A DNA stretch of 64,000 nucleotides, taken from NCBI GenBank assembly GCA_031257015.1, contig JAIRPK010000016.1, positions 62,001 to 126,000 on the forward strand, read 5' to 3'. The position numbers and the translations under genes are program-made. Below, in pieces: positions 34,882 through 44,803 of this stretch; the first letter of the stretch is position 1; each line of letters begins with the position of its first letter. The notes below the pieces were generated by a model. The model saw nothing but the letters and a program-made list of their open reading frames with translations, had not been told where the DNA came from and made no database searches. This DNA comes from Tannerellaceae bacterium. Its GTDB lineage: Bacteria > Bacteroidota > Bacteroidia > Bacteroidales > Tannerellaceae.

Positions 34882-37800
34882 TTATTTACCTCCCGTTTTC
34901 CTTAGTCTGTTAGTTGATATATAGCTATACATGGCCGGAACGATATAGAGCGTAAGGAAGGTCGATACGATCATTCCGCCAACCACTGATGTCCCCATCG
35001 CTATCCTGCCCTGTGCGCCTTCGCCCGAAGCGAACACCAGAGGTAGCAACCCTACGATGGTGGCCAGGCTGGTCATCAGTATAGGTCGCAACCGTTGAGC
35101 CGAGGCAATCCGTATAGCTTCAGAGAGCGACAAGCCTGCCTCCTGCCTCTGATTTGCAAATTCCACAATGAGGATACCGTTCTTCGCCACCAGACCAATA
35201 AGCATTATGATGCCGATTTGGCTGAAAATATTCATGGTTATGCCGGACCAGCTCATGAACATCAACGCTCCGGATATGGCCAGAGGAACCGTGAACATGA
35301 CTATCAATGGATCCTTGAAACTCTCAAATTGCGCTGCCAGCACCAGATATATCATGAACAGCGCCAGTATCATCGCAAACATCAGGCTGTCCGAACTCTC
35401 TCTGAACTCTTTCGATTCTCCGCTCAGTGCAGTTCTGAAACTCTCGTCCAGCACTTCTTCCGCAATCCTGTCCATTTCATTCAAACCATCGCCGATGGTA
35501 TGTCCCGGAGCAAGACCACTGGAAACCGTGGCTGCAACAAATCTGTTATATCGGTATAACTGTGGCGGTGCGACATCTTCCGTCAGTTCCACCAGGTTAT
35601 CCAATTGAATCATTGAGCTGTTATCGCTTCGCACATATATTGATTTAAGATAAATCGGCATGTTGCGTTGCTGGCGGTTGATCTCGCCTATGATCTGGTA
35701 TTGCTTTCCGTTCATGTAATAGTAGCCCATCCGCTGTCCGCTAAGCGCATATTGCAGTGTCTGCGCAATGTTGCGCGTACTGACTCCGAGCATGGAAGCT
35801 TTGTCCCGGTTGATTTCAATCCTGGTTTCCGGCTTGGTAAACTTGAGGTTCACGTCAGCCATTTGAAATATTGGACTTTCGCTGACTTTTGCCATAAACG
35901 GCGGAATAAACTCCTGCAGCTTTGCGATATTCGGAGCTTGTAGAACATACTGTACCGGCATTCCCTGACGTTGTCCGCCGAAGGTGGAATTTTGCTGTAC
36001 GAAAGCCCTCGCCCTCGTCTCCTTCCTGACAGCTGCGGAAAGTTCGGCAGCCACCTCCATCTGGCTGCGAGTACGTTCATTTATATCCGGCAATACGACG
36101 CTCATCCCTCCGTTACCTCCGAAACTCCGGAGCATGGCAGATTTGCGTTCCGGGGCGATCGAATCAGCTAAAGCCCCGATCCTCTCGGTAAAGTCGCGGA
36201 CAAATTCAAAAGTTGAGCCTTCCGGCCCTCGCATATTAATGTTGATTATCGAACGGTCTTCCAGCGGAGACAGTTCCGAGGGGATGTTCTTCCAGAAAAA
36301 GACAATAGAGACGAGTAGCGCCAATGTAAGCGGAATCGCTATCCACTTCTTTTTCAAAAACCAGTTAAGCGTAACGGCATAAAAATTATTCAATCCGTCA
36401 AAGAACGGCTCCGTCTTCCTGTAAATCCAGTTCTTCTTCTCTCTGTACCTTAACATCTTCGTTGACAACATCGGCGTAAATGTCAGCGCCACAAAGGCGG
36501 AGATAGCCACCGAGCCTGCCAGCACAATACTGAACTCCTTGAACAACCGTCCCGTCATTCCCTCCATGAAGACAATCGGCAGGAAGACCGAAATCAAAGT
36601 AAGCGTCGTTGATATGATTGCAAAGAAGATTTCCTGCGAACCTTCGATTCCGGCAGCTTTGGGTTCCTTGCCCTCCTCAATGCGCACATATATATTCTCC
36701 GCCATCACTATGGCATCATCAACTACCAGACCGACGGCAAGCACCACTGCAAGCATTGTAAGAACATTAATCGAGAATCCCGCAACATACATCACAAAGA
36801 ATGCCCCGATGATCGAAACCGGGATTACTACGACCGGCACCAGCGTCACACGCCAGTCCCGCAGGAACAGGAATATTACAATAACAACAATAATGAAAGC
36901 CTCATAAATAGTATGTTGCACTTCATTGATGGACGCCCTGATAAACCGCGTATTATCATATACCATCTCAACAGACACATCATCCGGCAAATCCTTTTGC
37001 AGCTGTTCAATACGTTTGTAAGCCTCATCCGCAATCTCGATATGATTAGCTCCCGGCTGGGGGATGATGACATCAATCACCATCGGCTCGCCATTCCTCT
37101 TGAGAAAACTCTTCAAATCCTCCGGAGCAAGTTCCGCACGACCGACGTCACTGAAACGCACGATATTATTACCACTTTCCTTTATGATGAGATCATTAAA
37201 TTCCTTCGCCGTCGTCATCAGCCCCAACGTGCGAATAGACAATTCCACAGTATTTCCCTCAATGCTCCCTGAAGGAAGCTCGATGTTCTCCGCCTCGACA
37301 GCGCTGCGAACGTCCAGGGTCGTCACGCCGTAGCCCGCCATCTTGGCCGGGTCCAGCCAAAGCCTCATTGAGTAGCGCTTCTGTCCCCATATCTCCACTC
37401 CGCTAACATTCTGAATCGTCTGCAAACGCTCCTTGACCACCAGTTCGGCAATCTCGCTCAGTTCCATAAGCGAACGCTGGCTGCTGCGGACGCCAATCTG
37501 CATAATCGGCGAAGCATCTGCATCGGCCTTCGACACTGTCGGCGGGTCGCAATCTCGCGGCAGTAGCCGTTGAGCACGAGAGACTTTATCACGGACATCA
37601 TTGGCAGCCGTCTCCAGGTCAACCGACAATTCAAACTCGACCGTTATTCTACTCTGCCCCTGACTGCTCACGCTGCTAAGCGATCGTATTCCCGGAATAC
37701 CGTTGATGTTCTGTTCCAGCGGTTCGGTAATCTGGTTCATTATGACCTCCGCATTGGCTCCCGGATAGCTCGTCATAACCGATATGACAGGCTGGTCAAC

Positions 37801-37920
37801 GCTGGGGAACTCACGCACTCCCAACGCCCGGTAGCCTATGAATCCAAACAGCAGGATAACAAGAACCAGGACGGTTGACAATACCGGCCTCTTAATGCTC
37901 AGTTCGGAAATATTGGCCAT
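34882..37920 (-). CDS. RND efflux pump, HAE1 (AcrB/MexB) family
   Basis: A 1012-residue inner-membrane proton/substrate antiporter. Topology is the usual 12 helices with two large periplasmic loops. The first helix is followed by VREFPSVDQPVISVMTSYPGA, and the proton relay aspartates are in GLVVDDAIVMAENI. The C-terminal half repeats the pattern (GLVAKNGILIVEFANQ). It pairs with the adaptor encoded 1 bp upstream and the TolC-like channel downstream. The sequence is closer to MexB/MdtB-like multi-drug pumps than to metal pumps. Intact; substrates cannot be predicted. Confidence 0.93.
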   Translation of the reverse strand: MANISELSIKRPVLSTVLVLVILLFGFIGYRALGVREFPSVDQPVISVMTSYPGANAEVIMNQITEPLEQNINGIPGIRSLSSVSSQGQSRITVEFELSVDLETAANDVRDKVSRAQRLLPRDCDPPTVSKADADASPIMQIGVRSSQRSLMELSEIAELVVKERLQTIQNVSGVEIWGQKRYSMRLWLDPAKMAGYGVTTLDVRSAVEAENIELPSGSIEGNTVELSIRTLGLMTTAKEFNDLIIKESGNNIVRFSDVGRAELAPEDLKSFLKRNGEPMVIDVIIPQPGANHIEIADEAYKRIEQLQKDLPDDVSVEMVYDNTRFIRASINEVQHTIYEAFIIVVIVIFLFLRDWRVTLVPVVVIPVSIIGAFFVMYVAGFSINVLTMLAVVLAVGLVVDDAIVMAENIYVRIEEGKEPKAAGIEGSQEIFFAIISTTLTLISVFLPIVFMEGMTGRLFKEFSIVLAGSVAISAFVALTFTPMLSTKMLRYREKKNWIYRKTEPFFDGLNNFYAVTLNWFLKKKWIAIPLTLALLVSIVFFWKNIPSELSPLEDRSIININMRGPEGSTFEFVRDFTERIGALADSIAPERKSAMLRSFGGNGGMSVVLPDINERTRSQMEVAAELSAAVRKETRARAFVQQNSTFGGQRQGMPVQYVLQAPNIAKLQEFIPPFMAKVSESPIFQMADVNLKFTKPETRIEINRDKASMLGVSTRNIAQTLQYALSGQRMGYYYMNGKQYQIIGEINRQQRNMPIYLKSIYVRSDNSSMIQLDNLVELTEDVAPPQLYRYNRFVAATVSSGLAPGHTIGDGLNEMDRIAEEVLDESFRTALSGESKEFRESSDSLMFAMILALFMIYLVLAAQFESFKDPLIVMFTVPLAISGALMFMSWSGITMNIFSQIGIIMLIGLVAKNGILIVEFANQRQEAGLSLSEAIRIASAQRLRPILMTSLATIVGLLPLVFASGEGAQGRIAMGTSVVGGMIVSTFLTLYIVPAMYSYISTNRLRKTGGK

Positions 37921-37921
37921 A

Positions 37922-39028
37922 CTAGTTCAATTTATCAATAGATACCTTCATCCCCGACCTCAGCTGCATCACTCCGGTCGTAATCAGCGTATCCCCCTCA
38001 TGTACGCCTTCAAGAATCTGCACCCGGCTCTCCGTCCTCAGTCCGGCGACAATCTCCGTATATTTCGCCTCTCCATTTTTATATATAAAGACGATGCTCT
38101 TCCCCATCTCCGGGATGATAGCCTCGCTTGGAACCGTAAGCGCCTCCTTTATTTCCCGCTTGCTTACCTCTACGGAGACATATCTCCCCGGCTGTATTTC
38201 TTCATGAGTATTCGGGTAGGTAGCCCTGACTTTCATTGTCCTCGTTGCGAGGTCCATCTTGCTCTCCAGTGCATAAATCCTGGCGTGATGTTCCTGTATG
38301 CTATTCTCCGAATTGGCGAGGCGGAATATAATCGGCGTCCCCTCCCGGAGGTCGGCAGCGTAGATTTCATTGACGGAGAACTCAATCTTTATCGGCGTAA
38401 TCCTCGTCAGCTTCACGATGTTCGTGCTCGGCGTCGTATAAGCCCCTTCGCTAATTGTCCTTAGCCCTATAATGCCGCTAAAGGGAGCACGCAGTTCCGT
38501 TTGTGCGATATTGGCCTTGACCAGCTCGATGTCCGCCATAAGCTTCTCATAATCCGTCGTCACCTGTTCAAAAGCCTCCTGACTTACGGCATCCTTCTCA
38601 AGGAGCGCCCTCTGCCTGTAAACCCTGTCGCGTGCGAGCGGCACCTCTGCTTCCAGCTTTTTCAGCTGCGCCTGCAAAGGCCTGTCATTAATCTTAGCCA
38701 AAAGATCTCCCTTTTGCACATGTGTCCACTCCTGGAAAGAGATGTCCACAACCTTTCCGGATGTTTCAAAGGAGAGGTCAACCTCCTCGTCCGGAATAGC
38801 CGTACCAATCGTTATGATCTTGTCAGTCAATGGCCGTGCCCTTATGATTTCCGCATCTATGTTAAGAGCCTGCCTCGTCGTATAAGGAGAATTGCCTGCC
38901 GGCGGAGGCGTAGCAGGCGGCGCGTCTGCCGCAGCTTTCAACCGCCTGCTCAAGGAAGGATAAGCAATCATACCCACAATAACCAAAAGGATAACAGTGA
39001 TTATCCCCCATTTCATCTTTTTACCCAT
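37922..39028 (-). CDS. RND efflux periplasmic adaptor (membrane fusion protein)
   Basis: A 368-residue HlyD/AcrA-like adaptor. One N-terminal membrane anchor (about 6-24) is followed by a Pro-rich linker (PPATPPPAGNSP), the barrel-sandwich hybrid (VVDISFQEWTHVQKGDLLAKINDRPLQAQLKKL), an alpha-helical hairpin (about 110-165), the second lipoyl half (TELRAPFSGIIGLRTISEGAY) and beta-barrel/MP domains. It links the RND pump to the TolC channel. First gene of the operon. The starts at residue 1 or 5 (MGKKMKWG) are both possible. No perfect promoter is seen upstream, but the 43-bp repeat array lies there. Confidence 0.92.
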   Translation of the reverse strand: MGKKMKWGIITVILLVIVGMIAYPSLSRRLKAAADAPPATPPPAGNSPYTTRQALNIDAEIIRARPLTDKIITIGTAIPDEEVDLSFETSGKVVDISFQEWTHVQKGDLLAKINDRPLQAQLKKLEAEVPLARDRVYRQRALLEKDAVSQEAFEQVTTDYEKLMADIELVKANIAQTELRAPFSGIIGLRTISEGAYTTPSTNIVKLTRITPIKIEFSVNEIYAADLREGTPIIFRLANSENSIQEHHARIYALESKMDLATRTMKVRATYPNTHEEIQPGRYVSVEVSKREIKEALTVPSEAIIPEMGKSIVFIYKNGEAKYTEIVAGLRTESRVQILEGVHEGDTLITTGVMQLRSGMKVSIDKLN

Positions 39029-39193
39029 AATCTAAATTCAGTATTTCTGTTTAAACATTATAACGGACAATATGACAGCCAAAGTCGATAATGGTTTAAT
39101 TCCAATTGGTATTTTTTGTAGAACAATTCGATTATTCAGTCAGAGAAGCATGTCTTTGAGGAGGTCGAAGCCGATTTTGCAGCTAATCATAGC

Positions 39194-39470
39194 GTCCCAC
39201 CTTGGGGGACAATATGATTTCAGTCCGGATCATGGTAGTCCACATGGTGGGACAATATGTTTTCGCTCCGGATCATGGTTTCCCACCTTGGGGGACAGTA
39301 TGATTTCAGTCCGGATCATGATAGCCCACATGGTGGGACAATATGTTTCCGCTCCGGATCATGGTTTCCCACCTTGGGGGACAGTATGTTTTCAGTCCGG
39401 ATCATGATAGCCCACATGGTGGGACAATATGTTTTCGCTACGGATCATGATTTTCCACCTTGGGGGACGC
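39194..39470. repeat. array of 43-bp units in alternating pairs (array 4)
   Basis: Six full units and a partial one with a strict 43-bp step (ATATG or GTATG at 39212, 39255, 39298, 39341, 39384 and 39427). Units alternate between TCCCACCTTGGGGGAC and CCCACATGGTGGGAC cores, making an 86-bp super-unit; the second half is cagtccggatcatg or cgctccggatcatg. It is the same family as array 3 and lies in the divergent gap between the efflux operon and phoH, so the two arrays bracket the efflux operon. The 43-bp step is not a multiple of 3, so no stable frame crosses it. Confidence 0.9.
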
Positions 39471-39620
39471 TTCATTCCAGGCCAAAACCACCTTTTCATC
39501 CCCGTTAGCCAATTCCGGTTTTTCAGTTCCCAACCCAAGCCCCCCTGAAAGAAACAAACAAAAAAACGAGAAACAAGAGCAGAAAACCGAAAAGTCCACT
39601 CTCTTTCAACTAAAAAAGAC

Positions 39621-39628
39621 TATTTTTG
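39621..39628 (+). promoter_or_regulatory. -7 promoter element of phoH
   Basis: TATTTTTG followed by C fits TAnnTTTG. The ATG of phoH is 22 bp downstream. The -33 element is weak (TTTC at 39604). Confidence 0.5.
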
Positions 39629-39650
39629 CCCCCGGAATCACGAAATCTAA

Positions 39651-40589
39651 ATGATAGAAAGAGTATATATACTGGAAAATGCAGACCCTGTTGTCTTCTA
39701 CGGCGTAAATAACATCAACATACAGCTGATCAAAACGCTGTTCCCCAAGCTCCGCATAGTAGCTCGTGGAAACATAATGAAAGTAATAGGAGACGAGAGC
39801 GAGTCGGACGCTTTCATAAAAAAGATGCGTGAAGTCGAGAAATACTGCGAAGACTATAATACGTTAAACGAAGAAATCATTATCGACATACTTAGAGGCA
39901 AGACTCCACTAGCCGTCAAACAGGAAAACCTCATCATTCACGGCATGAACGGCAAGCCGATCATAGCCCGCACGGAGAACCAACAGCTGTTCGTCAACTC
40001 ATACGCAGAGAACGACCTGGTGTTCGTTACCGGTCCCGCCGGCTCCGGCAAGACCTACACAGCGATAGCGCTCGCCGTGAAAGCCCTGAAGAACAAGGAA
40101 GCGAGGAAGATTATCCTGAGCCGCCCGGCAGTCGAAGCAGGCGAGAAGCTCGGCTTTCTTCCCGGCGACATGAAAGACAAAATAGACCCATATCTGCAAC
40201 CCCTGTACGATGCTCTGGAAGATATGATCCCCATAGCGAGACTCAAGGATTTCATCGAGAACAAGATAATCCAGATAGCGCCCCTGGCCTTCATGCGCGG
40301 CCGCACGCTAAGCGACGCAGTAATCATACTTGACGAAGCCCAGAACACCACCATCCCCCAGATAAAAATGTTCCTTACCCGTCTGGGAACGAATGCGAAG
40401 ATGATCGTGACCGGCGACATTACCCAGATCGATCTCCCTCCCACGCAGACGTCCGGCCTCGTCCACGCCCTGAACCTCCTGAACAACATAAAAGGAATAG
40501 GCATGATTGAGTTCGACAAGGGCGACATCGTTCGTCATAAAATCGTTCAGCGCATCGTCGAAGCATACGAGAAAAGGAAGGACAGTTAG
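39651..40589 (+). CDS. phoH: PhoH-like ATPase
   Basis: A 312-residue cytoplasmic ATPase of the PhoH family, linked in many bacteria to RNA metabolism and phosphate or stress responses. The N-terminal part (1-100) is KH-like with VVFYGVNNINIQ and ARGNIMKVIGDE. The P-loop is FVTGPAGSGKTYTA (about 124-136), Walker B is AVIILDEAQNTT, and downstream motifs are VTGDITQIDLP and GIGMIEFDKGDIVRH. Normal length and intact. Read alone from a promoter next to repeat array 4. Its exact role is unknown in this lineage. Confidence 0.92.
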   Translation: MIERVYILENADPVVFYGVNNINIQLIKTLFPKLRIVARGNIMKVIGDESESDAFIKKMREVEKYCEDYNTLNEEIIIDILRGKTPLAVKQENLIIHGMNGKPIIARTENQQLFVNSYAENDLVFVTGPAGSGKTYTAIALAVKALKNKEARKIILSRPAVEAGEKLGFLPGDMKDKIDPYLQPLYDALEDMIPIARLKDFIENKIIQIAPLAFMRGRTLSDAVIILDEAQNTTIPQIKMFLTRLGTNAKMIVTGDITQIDLPPTQTSGLVHALNLLNNIKGIGMIEFDKGDIVRHKIVQRIVEAYEKRKDS

Positions 40590-40609
40590 TCGCCGCTTCA
40601 CTTCGCATG

Positions 40610-40875
40610 AACAGATAAAATGGAAATATAAATTGAGGATTATATTCAAACAAGTCCAGGATCCGGAACAAGGCGGTCAGTTCCAAAATCACCCCCACCC
40701 CGCAAGCAGTCCGACCCGATAATGGAAACAGTTGAACAAATAAAAGTTGAAGATAAAAAATGAAAAAACATATTTCAAGCAAGTATCGGATATAGGACAA
40801 GCTCCCCCCCTACCCTATCACTCCAGCCCTGCGAAGAGGCCAACCCGATACGAAAAGCTATTAAATAAATAAAAT
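40610..40875 (+). repeat. tandem imperfect repeat of about 130 bp upstream of purC
   Basis: Two diverged copies follow each other: about 40610-40748 and 40752-40875. Shared blocks in order are ATATTCAA-CAAGT, GGAT, CAAG, a C-rich run, GCRAGNAGNCC, ACCCGATA and AAATAAAA. No coding frame crosses both. The position in the purC leader suggests a duplicated leader RNA or promoter region, but I do not recognise a known riboswitch; it does not fit the ZTP or guanine consensus. Confidence 0.4.
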
Positions 40876-40877
40876 TT

Positions 40878-41825
40878 ATGAACAAAGCATTAACAAGAAC
40901 GGATTTCAAATTCCCCGGACAGACGGGCGTATATCACGGCAAAGTTCGCGATGTTTACCGCATCAATAACAACATACTCGTGATGGTAGCAACCGATCGC
41001 ATTTCGGCGTTCGATGTTGTTCTGCCCGAAGGCATCCCCTGCAAAGGTCAGATACTGAACCAAATTGCCTCAAAGTTCCTTGATTCCACCACCGATATAT
41101 GTCCGAACTGGAAGCTGAGCACCCCCGACCCGATGGTGACAATAGGCGTCCAGTGCAAAAGCTTCCCTGTCGAGATGATCGTCCGAGGCTATTTATGCGG
41201 CAGCGCCTGGCGAAGCTACAAGAGTGGAGCACGCACAATCTGCGGCGTACCAATTCCCGAAGGGATGACGGAGAATCAGCGCTTCCCCGTCCCCATCGTC
41301 ACCCCCACGACCAAAGCGGATCAGGGTCACGACGAGGACATCTCCAAGGAGGAAATCATCAGCCGCGGCCTGGTCAGCGCCGACGACTATGCCCTAATAG
41401 AAAAATACGCCGTCGATCTCTTCGTCCGCGGCAGTGAGATAGCCTCTCAGCGAGGACTGATACTGGTGGACACCAAGTATGAATTTGGCAGCAAGGACGG
41501 CATCATCTATTTAATCGACGAGATCCATACTCCCGATTCCTCCCGTTACTTCTACTCCGAAGGATATGAAGAACGCTTCCGTTCCGGACAGCCTCAGCGC
41601 CAGCTGTCGAAAGAGTTCGTCCGCGAATGGCTCATGGCCAACGGCTTTCAGGGCCAGGCCGGCCAGACCATCCCGGAGATGACCCCCGCAATAGTAACAG
41701 GCATAAGCGAACGCTACATCGAGCTGTACGAGCGGATCACCGGCGAGAAATTCGAGCACATCGACCCCTCCCCCTCCCTTGACAAAATCGAAACCAGCAT
41801 AAACCAATGGTTGAAAAAACACTGA
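40878..41825 (+). CDS. purC: SAICAR synthase (phosphoribosylaminoimidazole-succinocarboxamide synthase)
   Basis: A 315-residue ATP-dependent ligase that joins aspartate to CAIR in purine synthesis. Motifs: [34 protein letters not shown] near the N-terminus, [34 protein letters not shown] and [14 protein letters not shown]. It is the longer form found in Bacteroidota and eukaryotic-like SAICAR synthases. Its last 19 bp overlap the start of the menaquinone methyltransferase gene. A duplicated leader segment of about 130 bp precedes it. Confidence 0.95.
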   Translation: MNKALTRTDFKFPGQTGVYHGKVRDVYRINNNILVMVATDRISAFDVVLPEGIPCKGQILNQIASKFLDSTTDICPNWKLSTPDPMVTIGVQCKSFPVEMIVRGYLCGSAWRSYKSGARTICGVPIPEGMTENQRFPVPIVTPTTKADQGHDEDISKEEIISRGLVSADDYALIEKYAVDLFVRGSEIASQRGLILVDTKYEFGSKDGIIYLIDEIHTPDSSRYFYSEGYEERFRSGQPQRQLSKEFVREWLMANGFQGQAGQTIPEMTPAIVTGISERYIELYERITGEKFEHIDPSPSLDKIETSINQWLKKH

Positions 41826-42568
41826 CGATGCCCCTCAAGGTCGAAAGCATACTGCCCTACGACAAGTCCGAGCGCAAAGGCCGGCAGATCGAACAAATGT
41901 TCGACGGAATCGCAAGCGCCTACGACCGCCTGAACTGCATCCTCTCCCTTGGGCTTGACGCAGGATGGAGAAGAAAGGCCGCGTCCACCCTGTCCACATA
42001 CTCCCCCGCCCGCATCCTCGACCTGGCCGCCGGCACGGGCGACATGGCTCTGACGCTCAGCCGCATCCTCCACCCCGAACACATAACCGCCGTCGACATT
42101 TCGGAGAATATGCTCTCGACAGGAAAGATGAAAGCCCTGCGTGCAGGATATTCGTCGCTGATCGACTTTGAGCGCCAGGACTGCATGTCGCTGACATTCC
42201 CCGACGAAAGCTTTGACGCCGTGACCATAGCCTTCGGTCTCCGCAACTTCGAGAATATTGAGCAAGGCCTCTCCGAGATGCGTCGCGTGCTGAAGCCCGG
42301 CGGCCGTCTTCTGATACTGGAATTGTCCACCCCCGACGCCTTCCCGTTCAAACAACTCTACACTTTATACACAAACACGGCCGTTCCGTTGGCAGCCCGG
42401 CTCATGTCCGCCGACCGCCGCGCCTATCGTTACCTGCCCCAGTCCGTCCAAGCCCTTGTTCAGGGCGAAGCCATGCGCCGGATACTGGAACATGGAGGCT
42501 TTACGGAAACAAGCATCTGCCGCTACACCTTCGGCGTGTGTACACTGTACTCAGGCAAGAAAAATTAA
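41807..42568 (+). CDS. menG: Demethylmenaquinone methyltransferase
   Basis: A 253-residue SAM-dependent C-methyltransferase of the UbiE/MenG family, last step of menaquinone synthesis. Motifs: [17 protein letters not shown] loop [43 protein letters not shown] and the MenG/UbiE stretch [16 protein letters not shown]. In anaerobic Bacteroidales the quinone is menaquinone, so MenG is the better name than UbiE. The start could be 41807, overlapping purC by 19 bp, or the in-frame ATG at 41828 (MPLKVES); the second gives the shorter N-terminus usual in the family. Followed by aroE after 34 bp. Confidence 0.93.
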   Translation: MVEKTLTMPLKVESILPYDKSERKGRQIEQMFDGIASAYDRLNCILSLGLDAGWRRKAASTLSTYSPARILDLAAGTGDMALTLSRILHPEHITAVDISENMLSTGKMKALRAGYSSLIDFERQDCMSLTFPDESFDAVTIAFGLRNFENIEQGLSEMRRVLKPGGRLLILELSTPDAFPFKQLYTLYTNTAVPLAARLMSADRRAYRYLPQSVQALVQGEAMRRILEHGGFTETSICRYTFGVCTLYSGKKN

Positions 42569-42602
42569 TAAACAAAAACATACTTATTATATTACTAATG
42601 TT

Positions 42603-43352
42603 ATGACGAAATATGGTTTAATAGGCTACCCGTTAAGACATTCCTTCTCCAAAGAGTTTTTCAACAACATGTTCACGAGTGAAAGCATAGACAGCGAATA
42701 CATGAACTTTGAGATGCCCGATGTCAAAGAGCTGAAACACATATTAAAAGAGCACCCCGATCTGGACGGTCTGAACGTCACCATTCCGCACAAGATCTCG
42801 GTCATGCCCCTGCTCGACGAGATTGACAATGACGCCAGACAAATAGGCGCCGTAAACGTACTCGTCTTCAAGAGCAACAGTTCCGGCAAGAGGAAAATCA
42901 AAGGCTATAACTCCGACATTATAGGCTTCAAGCAGTCCATAGCTCCGCTGCTCAAATCCAACCATCGCAAAGCATTGATACTTGGTACCGGCGGTTCGTC
43001 GAAGGCTGTCTTCCAAGGTCTGAAGCAACTCGGCGTAACCTCAACCTTCGTATCCCGCATAGCAACTGCCAACAGCATTTCATACAGCGCCCTTACCCCC
43101 AGGGTGATGGAGCAATACACCGTCATAGTCAACACCACCCCCGTAGGCATGTTTCCCAATTCCGACAGCTGCCCCGACATTCCCTACGAGCTGCTCACCC
43201 CTCGCCACCTTCTTTTCGACCTTCTCTACAACCCGGACGAGACGCTTTTTATGAAAAACGGAAAAGCCCATGGCGCGACGGTGAAGAACGGCCTTGAGAT
43301 GCTCTTGCTCCAAGCCTTTGCCTCATGGGATTTGTGGAGCAAACATGAGTAG
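42603..43352 (+). CDS. aroE: Shikimate dehydrogenase
   Basis: A 249-residue NADPH-dependent enzyme of the shikimate pathway (3-dehydroshikimate to shikimate). Motifs: GLIGYPLRHSFSKEFFN at the N-terminus, LNVTIPHK with the catalytic lysine, IGAVNVLV, NSDIIGF and the NADP loop ALILGTGGSSKAV; NTTPVGMFPN and LLYNPDETLFM follow. The frame is open 49 codons upstream inside menG, but MTKYGLIGYPLRHS is the family start. Probably in the purC-menG-aroE transcript. Confidence 0.94.
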   Translation: MTKYGLIGYPLRHSFSKEFFNNMFTSESIDSEYMNFEMPDVKELKHILKEHPDLDGLNVTIPHKISVMPLLDEIDNDARQIGAVNVLVFKSNSSGKRKIKGYNSDIIGFKQSIAPLLKSNHRKALILGTGGSSKAVFQGLKQLGVTSTFVSRIATANSISYSALTPRVMEQYTVIVNTTPVGMFPNSDSCPDIPYELLTPRHLLFDLLYNPDETLFMKNGKAHGATVKNGLEMLLLQAFASWDLWSKHE

Positions 43353-43673
43353 CTCCCCGCGCCACCCCAATCACCAAAGCTGTTCTCACATTCACCACAG
43401 ATAGAGAATCCCATTCTCCGCCATCAATCCAGATAAGTCTGCAAATAAGAACAAGACGATCCGCCGCCGGTCTATGATAATCCACCTTAAAGACAAATGA
43501 AATCTTCGTCCGGTTTATAAAAGCCCCGAAAGCGGGACAAAGCGAATTAACGCGAAGCGACAATATTTTGCAATAAACACTGTGACAGGAGTTAATAAAA
43601 CTAAAAATAACTCGGACGGGGACGAATGATAAAGATAGAAGATGTACTTTTAGTGCGTAATTAAAATTCTAAT
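43353..43673. other. intergenic region before the galactose operon
   Basis: 320 bp without a gene. A weak -7-like TACTTTTA sits at 43645-43652, 22 bp before galM, with no -33 match. No terminator with a T-run was seen for aroE. A short dyad (CCCGAAAGCGGG) is at about 43526. Confidence 0.4.
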
Positions 43674-44777
43674 ATGATGGAAAATATAAAGACGCTTTCC
43701 GGTTTAAACACATCCGATTTTAAAAAATGTGTTAATGGTCAAGATACAAGCCTCTTCATTCTCAAAAACAATAATGGTATGGAAGTAACCATATCCAACT
43801 ATGGCGCACGGATTGTCTCGCTGGTCGTCCCCGATGCCGAAGGCAAGCTTGTTGACGTTGTCGCCGGCCATTCATCAATCGACGATTATCTTAACTCTGA
43901 AGAAAAATATCTCGGCGCTGTCTGTGGCCGATATGCCAACCGCATTGCCGGCGCCCGGTTTGAAATAGACGGAGTTGAATACAATTTAACTCGTAATGAC
44001 GGGCAGAATTGTCTCCACGGTGGCGAGAAAGGATTTCACAATGTAGTGTGGTACGTAGAAAAAGGCGTATTAGACAATTCCGTCGAGCTGACCTATAAAT
44101 CCGTCGCCGGCGAAGAAGGCTTTCCAGGCACATTGACAGCCATCACGAAATATTTTGTTAACGACAACAACGAGCTGCAAATCTTCTACGTCGGCTATAC
44201 AGACAAGTCCACGGTAGTGAACTTCACGAACCATTCCTACTTCAACCTTTCCGGCGCCGGCGCTCCATCCATTGATGACCACCTTCTATGGATCAACGCC
44301 AAGCACTATCTGCCAACCGACGAACATTCAATACCGCTGGCCAAGATGGAGAAAGTCGCCGGCACTCCGATGGACTTCACCATTCCCCGCAGAATAGGCG
44401 ATGGCCTCCACTCTCCCTTCCCCCAGCTCATTGCCGCACGCGGTTATGACCACACCTATGTATTGGACACCAATATAAACGACTATACCCATGGCGATCC
44501 GAAAGCAGCCTACTGCATTTCTCCCAAGACTGGCATAATGATGGAAGTTTGCACTACTGAACCCGGCCTTCAACTCTACACCGGCAATTTTATGCAAGGC
44601 AATCAGCCAGGCAAAAACGGCATGTACTACCCAAAACATTCCGCCTTGTGCCTGGAAACGCAGCATTTCCCCAACAGCCCCAACCGTCCGGACTATCCAT
44701 CGGCGCTACTCACTCCCAACGTTATGTACCATAGTCGGACGACATTCAAATTCAAAGCAGATAAAAATTTTAAATAA
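43674..44777 (+). CDS. galM: Aldose 1-epimerase (mutarotase)
   Basis: A 367-residue enzyme that interconverts alpha and beta anomers of galactose and glucose, feeding galactokinase. Family motifs: NYGARIVSLVVPD, GAVCGRYANRIAGARF, NCLHGG, NHSYFNLSG (catalytic His) and CLETQHFPNSPNRPDYPS (catalytic Glu). The start may be the first or second Met (MMENIKT). No clear signal peptide, so probably cytoplasmic, unlike some secreted Bacteroides mutarotases. First gene of galM-MFS-galK. Confidence 0.94.
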   Translation: MMENIKTLSGLNTSDFKKCVNGQDTSLFILKNNNGMEVTISNYGARIVSLVVPDAEGKLVDVVAGHSSIDDYLNSEEKYLGAVCGRYANRIAGARFEIDGVEYNLTRNDGQNCLHGGEKGFHNVVWYVEKGVLDNSVELTYKSVAGEEGFPGTLTAITKYFVNDNNELQIFYVGYTDKSTVVNFTNHSYFNLSGAGAPSIDDHLLWINAKHYLPTDEHSIPLAKMEKVAGTPMDFTIPRRIGDGLHSPFPQLIAARGYDHTYVLDTNINDYTHGDPKAAYCISPKTGIMMEVCTTEPGLQLYTGNFMQGNQPGKNGMYYPKHSALCLETQHFPNSPNRPDYPSALLTPNVMYHSRTTFKFKADKNFK

Positions 44778-44803
44778 ATAATAAACTTAAATTTCTAAAG
44801 ATT

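Noticed and set aside
42456..42602. Longer N-terminus of AroE
   Set aside because: It lies within the menG coding sequence in another frame and adds 49 residues with no counterpart in the family.
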